A DNA stretch of 10,956 bases. It comes from an uncultured Gemmatimonadota bacterium. Its GTDB lineage: Bacteria; Gemmatimonadota; Gemmatimonadetes; Gemmatimonadales; Gemmatimonadaceae. The translations under genes were made by a program, and so were the position numbers. Location of the stretch: positions 1-10,956 of the forward strand of contig CAMLHT010000120.1 of the NCBI GenBank assembly GCA_946479895.1. The letters run 5' to 3'. The first letter of the stretch is position 1, and each line of letters begins with the position of its first letter. Below the pieces are notes generated by a model. That model was not told the origin of the DNA. It saw only the letters and a program-made list of their open reading frames with translations, and did not search any database. Of the stretch, positions 8,994-10,956 are shown piece after piece.

Positions 8994-10315
8994 CAGAGAA
9001 TCCTCCAGAACGCGTAACAGACGTTCTCCTTCACCCGATCGAACCGGCTGCGCTTCCGGAACGCGGCGAGCTCGATCTCCTTCGCGTAGCCGAGGTCGGC
9101 CATGAACTGCTCGTCCACCGTCGCCGTCGCGCCGCGGTCGTACATCATCAGCACCGTTTCCTCGTTCAGTGACATCGAGCGGTTGTCCGCGTTCATGCTC
9201 CCGACGGCACACCATACGCCGTCGACGGAGATGACCTTGGCGTGCATCATCACCGGCTGATACTCGTAGATGCGCACGCCGGCGCGCAGCAGCTCCTCGT
9301 ATCGCGCGCGGCCGGCGTACCACGTGCTCTTGACGTCCGTCTCCTCGCTCACGGTGAGGATCCTGGTGTCGACCCCACGCTCGGCCGCGGCGGCGATCAT
9401 GCGGCGGAAGTCGCGATCGGGCACGAAGTAGGAGTTCGTGATGTACAGGGTCTTCCGTGCGCTGGAGATGGAGTAGGCGAAGAAACGCTCGGCCTCGGTG
9501 CTGCCGATGGATGGCGAGGCGTGCAGGATGCCGGCGAGCACGCCGTCCTCCGGGGTCTCGACCGTCGGGTCGCACGGAAACACGAGCAGCTCGCCCGTGG
9601 ATTCCGCCCAGCATGCGGTGAACGCAGCCTGGAGCTGACTGACCGCGGGGCCGGTGAAACGGACGTTCGAGTCGCGCCACTGGTCCTTCGTCCGGCCGTT
9701 GCCGAACCACTTGTCATCGATGCCGAAGCCGCCCGTCCAGCCGATCTCGCCATCCACGCATACCACCCGGATGTGGGCGCGGTGCTGAAGCTTCTGGAGC
9801 GCCAGCAGGGAGACCGGCCGGAACGCCTCGGCACGGACGCCCGCGTCCCGCAGTCGCTGGAGGTATTCCTTCTTGAACGAGGTGCCGAAGGCGTCGTAGA
9901 GAAACAGGACCTTCACGCCGGCCCGCGCGCGCTCGATGAGGATCTCGCTGAGCGTATCGGCCATGCGGCCCGGCTTGTTGTAGTAGAGCTGGAGCGTGAT
10001 GGACTTCTTCGCGGCCCGCAGGTCCTTCCACAGCAGCGGATAGGTCTGGTCGCCGTTCCAGAAGATGTCCACCGTGTTGCCGCGCACGAGGGCGGACCGG
10101 CTGGTGAGCTCCATCGTCGCGCGGAAGGACGGATCGTCCACGGCCGGCAACTTCGACATCTCGAAGGGCAGGACCGAATTGACCGGGGTGCCGCGGACGA
10201 CGCTCAGGAGGCCGATCAGGGCCAGGACAGCAGCGATGAAACCGAGGATCAGGAAACCGATGCCGGCGGCGCTCACGTGTGCTCGGGTCGAGGGTGAAAC
10301 GGAAAACCCCAGCAT
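8993..10315 (-). CDS. Phospholipase D-family / cardiolipin synthase-like protein
   Basis: This is a 440-residue protein with one N-terminal membrane helix (about 17-40) and two PLD domains. The second HKD motif is canonical: H358-A-K360, D365, then GSMNADNRSMSLNEE (372-386). The first reads H181-I-R183, D188, followed by GWTGGFGIDDKW, so the usual Lys is Arg. Length and order (helix, TLQLYYNKPGRMADTLSEIL region, HKD1, YITNSYFVPD, HKD2) fit cardiolipin synthases (ClsA/ClsB type), which transfer phosphatidyl groups between phosphatidylglycerol or phosphatidylethanolamine molecules at the inner membrane. Other PLD activities are not excluded, so no symbol is given. The ATG at 10315 directly precedes a basic and helical N-terminus but has no clear Shine-Dalgarno. 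The gene is divergent from rsmD and shares the base of its TGA with the DUF1206 ATG. Confidence 0.9.
   Translation of the reverse strand: MLGFSVSPSTRAHVSAAGIGFLILGFIAAVLALIGLLSVVRGTPVNSVLPFEMSKLPAVDDPSFRATMELTSRSALVRGNTVDIFWNGDQTYPLLWKDLRAAKKSITLQLYYNKPGRMADTLSEILIERARAGVKVLFLYDAFGTSFKKEYLQRLRDAGVRAEAFRPVSLLALQKLQHRAHIRVVCVDGEIGWTGGFGIDDKWFGNGRTKDQWRDSNVRFTGPAVSQLQAAFTACWAESTGELLVFPCDPTVETPEDGVLAGILHASPSIGSTEAERFFAYSISSARKTLYITNSYFVPDRDFRRMIAAAAERGVDTRILTVSEETDVKSTWYAGRARYEELLRAGVRIYEYQPVMMHAKVISVDGVWCAVGSMNADNRSMSLNEETVLMMYDRGATATVDEQFMADLGYAKEIELAAFRKRSRFDRVKENVCYAFWRIL
9001..9006 (-). promoter_or_regulatory. Shine-Dalgarno for the DUF1206 gene
   Basis: GGAGGA on the minus strand lies 7 nt before the ATG at 8993, inside the end of the PLD coding sequence. 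It fixes the DUF1206 start against the longer in-frame reading that extends to 9710, which would merely overlap the PLD gene in another frame. Confidence 0.8.
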
Positions 10316-10377
10316 TCAAAGCATGAATGGTACCTTTCCCGCGTGAGCAGTCCCATAAATCGGATCAGGAGTGAGCG
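10316..10377. promoter_or_regulatory. Divergent intergenic region between the PLD gene and rsmD
   Basis: These 62 bp must contain the starts of transcription for both divergent genes, unless either promoter lies within the other's coding region. CATAAA (10354-10359) on the plus strand and TACCAT (minus strand, 10335-10330) resemble -10 boxes at four of six positions. Neither has a recognisable -35 at 17 nt. Two GCATTCAA/GCATGAAT-like strings at 10312-10328 hug the PLD start. Treat this as a location for promoters, not as a mapped one. Confidence 0.3.
10367..10371 (+). promoter_or_regulatory. Shine-Dalgarno for rsmD
   Basis: AGGAG lies 6 nt before the GTG at 10378. It decides in favour of the GTG start, which also gives the conserved RsmD N-terminus MRIVGGKWRGRTL. 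Confidence 0.85.
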
Positions 10378-10902
10378 GTGCGGATCGTCGGAGGCAAATG
10401 GAGGGGAAGGACGCTCAGGTCGCCCGCCGACTCGCGGGTGCGGCCGACGGCGGAGCACGTCCGGGCGGCGCTGCTGGACATGCTCGCCGAGGACGTGAAG
10501 GGGGCGCGGGTCCTGGACCTGTTCGCCGGCACGGGAGCGCTGGGGTTCGAAGCCCTCTCGCGCGGGGCGAAGAGCGTCGACTTCGTCGAGACGCGCCCCG
10601 GGAGCCTGGTCGCCCTCAAGACCAACCGGATGGCGCTGCGGGTCCGCGAAGTCACCCGGATCTTCAAGCGTGACGCCCTGCCCTTTGCCGGCATGCTGAC
10701 GGAGAACAGCTACGACCTCGTCTTCGCCGATCCGCCGTACGAGTCCCGCATGCTCGACCGGGTCATCGACCACTGGCGCGAATCCCGGTTCGCCCCGACC
10801 CTGGCCGTGGAGCACGCCAGGGCGCACAAGCTGCCGGGCGCCCCGCCCGCGCAGTACGCGGAGTTCGAGGACACGGCGGTGTCGATTTACCGGGTGGAAT
10901 AG
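10378..10902 (+). CDS. rsmD: 16S rRNA (guanine(966)-N(2))-methyltransferase
   Basis: This 174-residue cytoplasmic enzyme uses S-adenosylmethionine to methylate N2 of G966 in 16S rRNA during 30S assembly. The sequence shows the full RsmD pattern: MRIVGGKWRGRTL (1-13), RPTAEHVRAALLDML (22-36), the SAM-binding loop VLDLFAGTGALGFEALSRGA (45-64), the acidic end of the next strand (VDFVE, 67-71), and the catalytic motif DLVFADPPY (113-121) typical of N2-guanine/N6-adenine methylases. The length is slightly below the usual 180-200 residues but no motif is missing. It starts with GTG behind a good AGGAG. It stands alone on the plus strand, and a GGGAGT minisatellite starts immediately after its TAG. 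Confidence 0.96.
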   Translation: MRIVGGKWRGRTLRSPADSRVRPTAEHVRAALLDMLAEDVKGARVLDLFAGTGALGFEALSRGAKSVDFVETRPGSLVALKTNRMALRVREVTRIFKRDALPFAGMLTENSYDLVFADPPYESRMLDRVIDHWRESRFAPTLAVEHARAHKLPGAPPAQYAEFEDTAVSIYRVE

Positions 10903-10926
10903 TGGGAGTGGGAGTGGGAGTGGGAG
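10903..10926 (+). repeat. Four tandem TGGGAG hexamers (G-quadruplex type)
   Basis: Four perfect TGGGAG copies start directly after the rsmD stop. They give four GGG runs separated by three-base AGT loops, which fits the standard intramolecular G-quadruplex pattern on the transcribed-sense strand. Confidence 0.9.
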
Positions 10927-10956
10927 TCAGGATCGGGAGTAGACATTCCCACTCCC
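10904..10956 (+). terminator. Possible stem-loop after rsmD (truncated by the window end)
   Basis: TCCCACTCCC (10947-10956) is the exact complement of GGGAGTGGGA, which occurs in three registers in the hexamer repeat (from 10904, 10910 or 10916). A 10-bp stem can therefore form with a loop of about 21-33 bases. The stem may continue beyond the window. No T tract is visible, so it is an alternative structure or weak terminator candidate rather than a clear intrinsic terminator. Confidence 0.4.

Noticed and set aside
8994..9710. In-frame upstream extension of the DUF1206 gene
   Set aside because: It overlaps the PLD gene in a different frame and is Arg-rich. A strong Shine-Dalgarno marks the start at 8993.
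10273..10827. 184-codon minus-strand frame opposite rsmD
   Set aside because: rsmD has complete methyltransferase motifs on the plus strand. The opposite frame shows no family features.

Overview
The window is GC-rich throughout and densely packed. It carries nine protein-coding genes, no RNA genes, no CRISPR array and no insertion sequence or integrase. Secretion signals, a lipoprotein, a large Asp-box propeller protein with Gly/Arg-rich inserts and GC-rich intergenic simple repeats suggest a Gram-negative-type bacterium of the Acidobacteriota (Vicinamibacteria-like) or Gemmatimonadota. That assignment is an inference from gene style and cannot be settled from this window.

Layout. Positions 1-164 are non-coding, with G/C-tract hairpins and a decanucleotide repeat. 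On the minus strand, 165-3119 encodes a secreted sortilin/VPS10-type protein with eleven Asp-boxes and 3269-3865 encodes a small lipoprotein. Back to back with the lipoprotein, sharing the bases of a CATG, a plus-strand S4-domain rRNA pseudouridine synthase runs 3864-4649. Its 3' end overlaps by 44 bp the 3' end of a minus-strand cluster of four genes at 8067-4606. In transcription order these are a DUF2231-TPR membrane protein, a 57-residue two-helix membrane protein, a membrane-anchored protein with a BamE/SmpA-like motif, and an RNB-family ribonuclease. Gaps between them are 4, 4 and 1 nt. A second minus-strand pair, 10315-8196, encodes a two-HKD phospholipase D/cardiolipin-synthase-like protein and a DUF1206 six-helix membrane protein, joined by a TGATG stop-start overlap. 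The plus-strand gene rsmD (10378-10902) is divergent from this pair and is followed directly by a G-quadruplex-type minisatellite.

Functional themes. Three enzymes act on RNA, probably largely rRNA: the pseudouridine synthase, the RNB ribonuclease and RsmD. The remaining genes belong to the cell envelope. The ribonuclease is the last gene of an otherwise membrane-protein operon.

Most unusual points. The ribonuclease ends in three S1-like OB domains repeated with an exact 86-residue (258-bp) period, where members of this subfamily usually seem to have one. The propeller protein has three Gly/Arg-rich inserts and exactly six cysteines in three close pairs, one pair flanking a Gly-rich loop. 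The first HKD motif of the PLD protein has Arg in place of Lys. I see no defence island or mobile element, and most of the window looks like ordinary chromosomal housekeeping and envelope genes.
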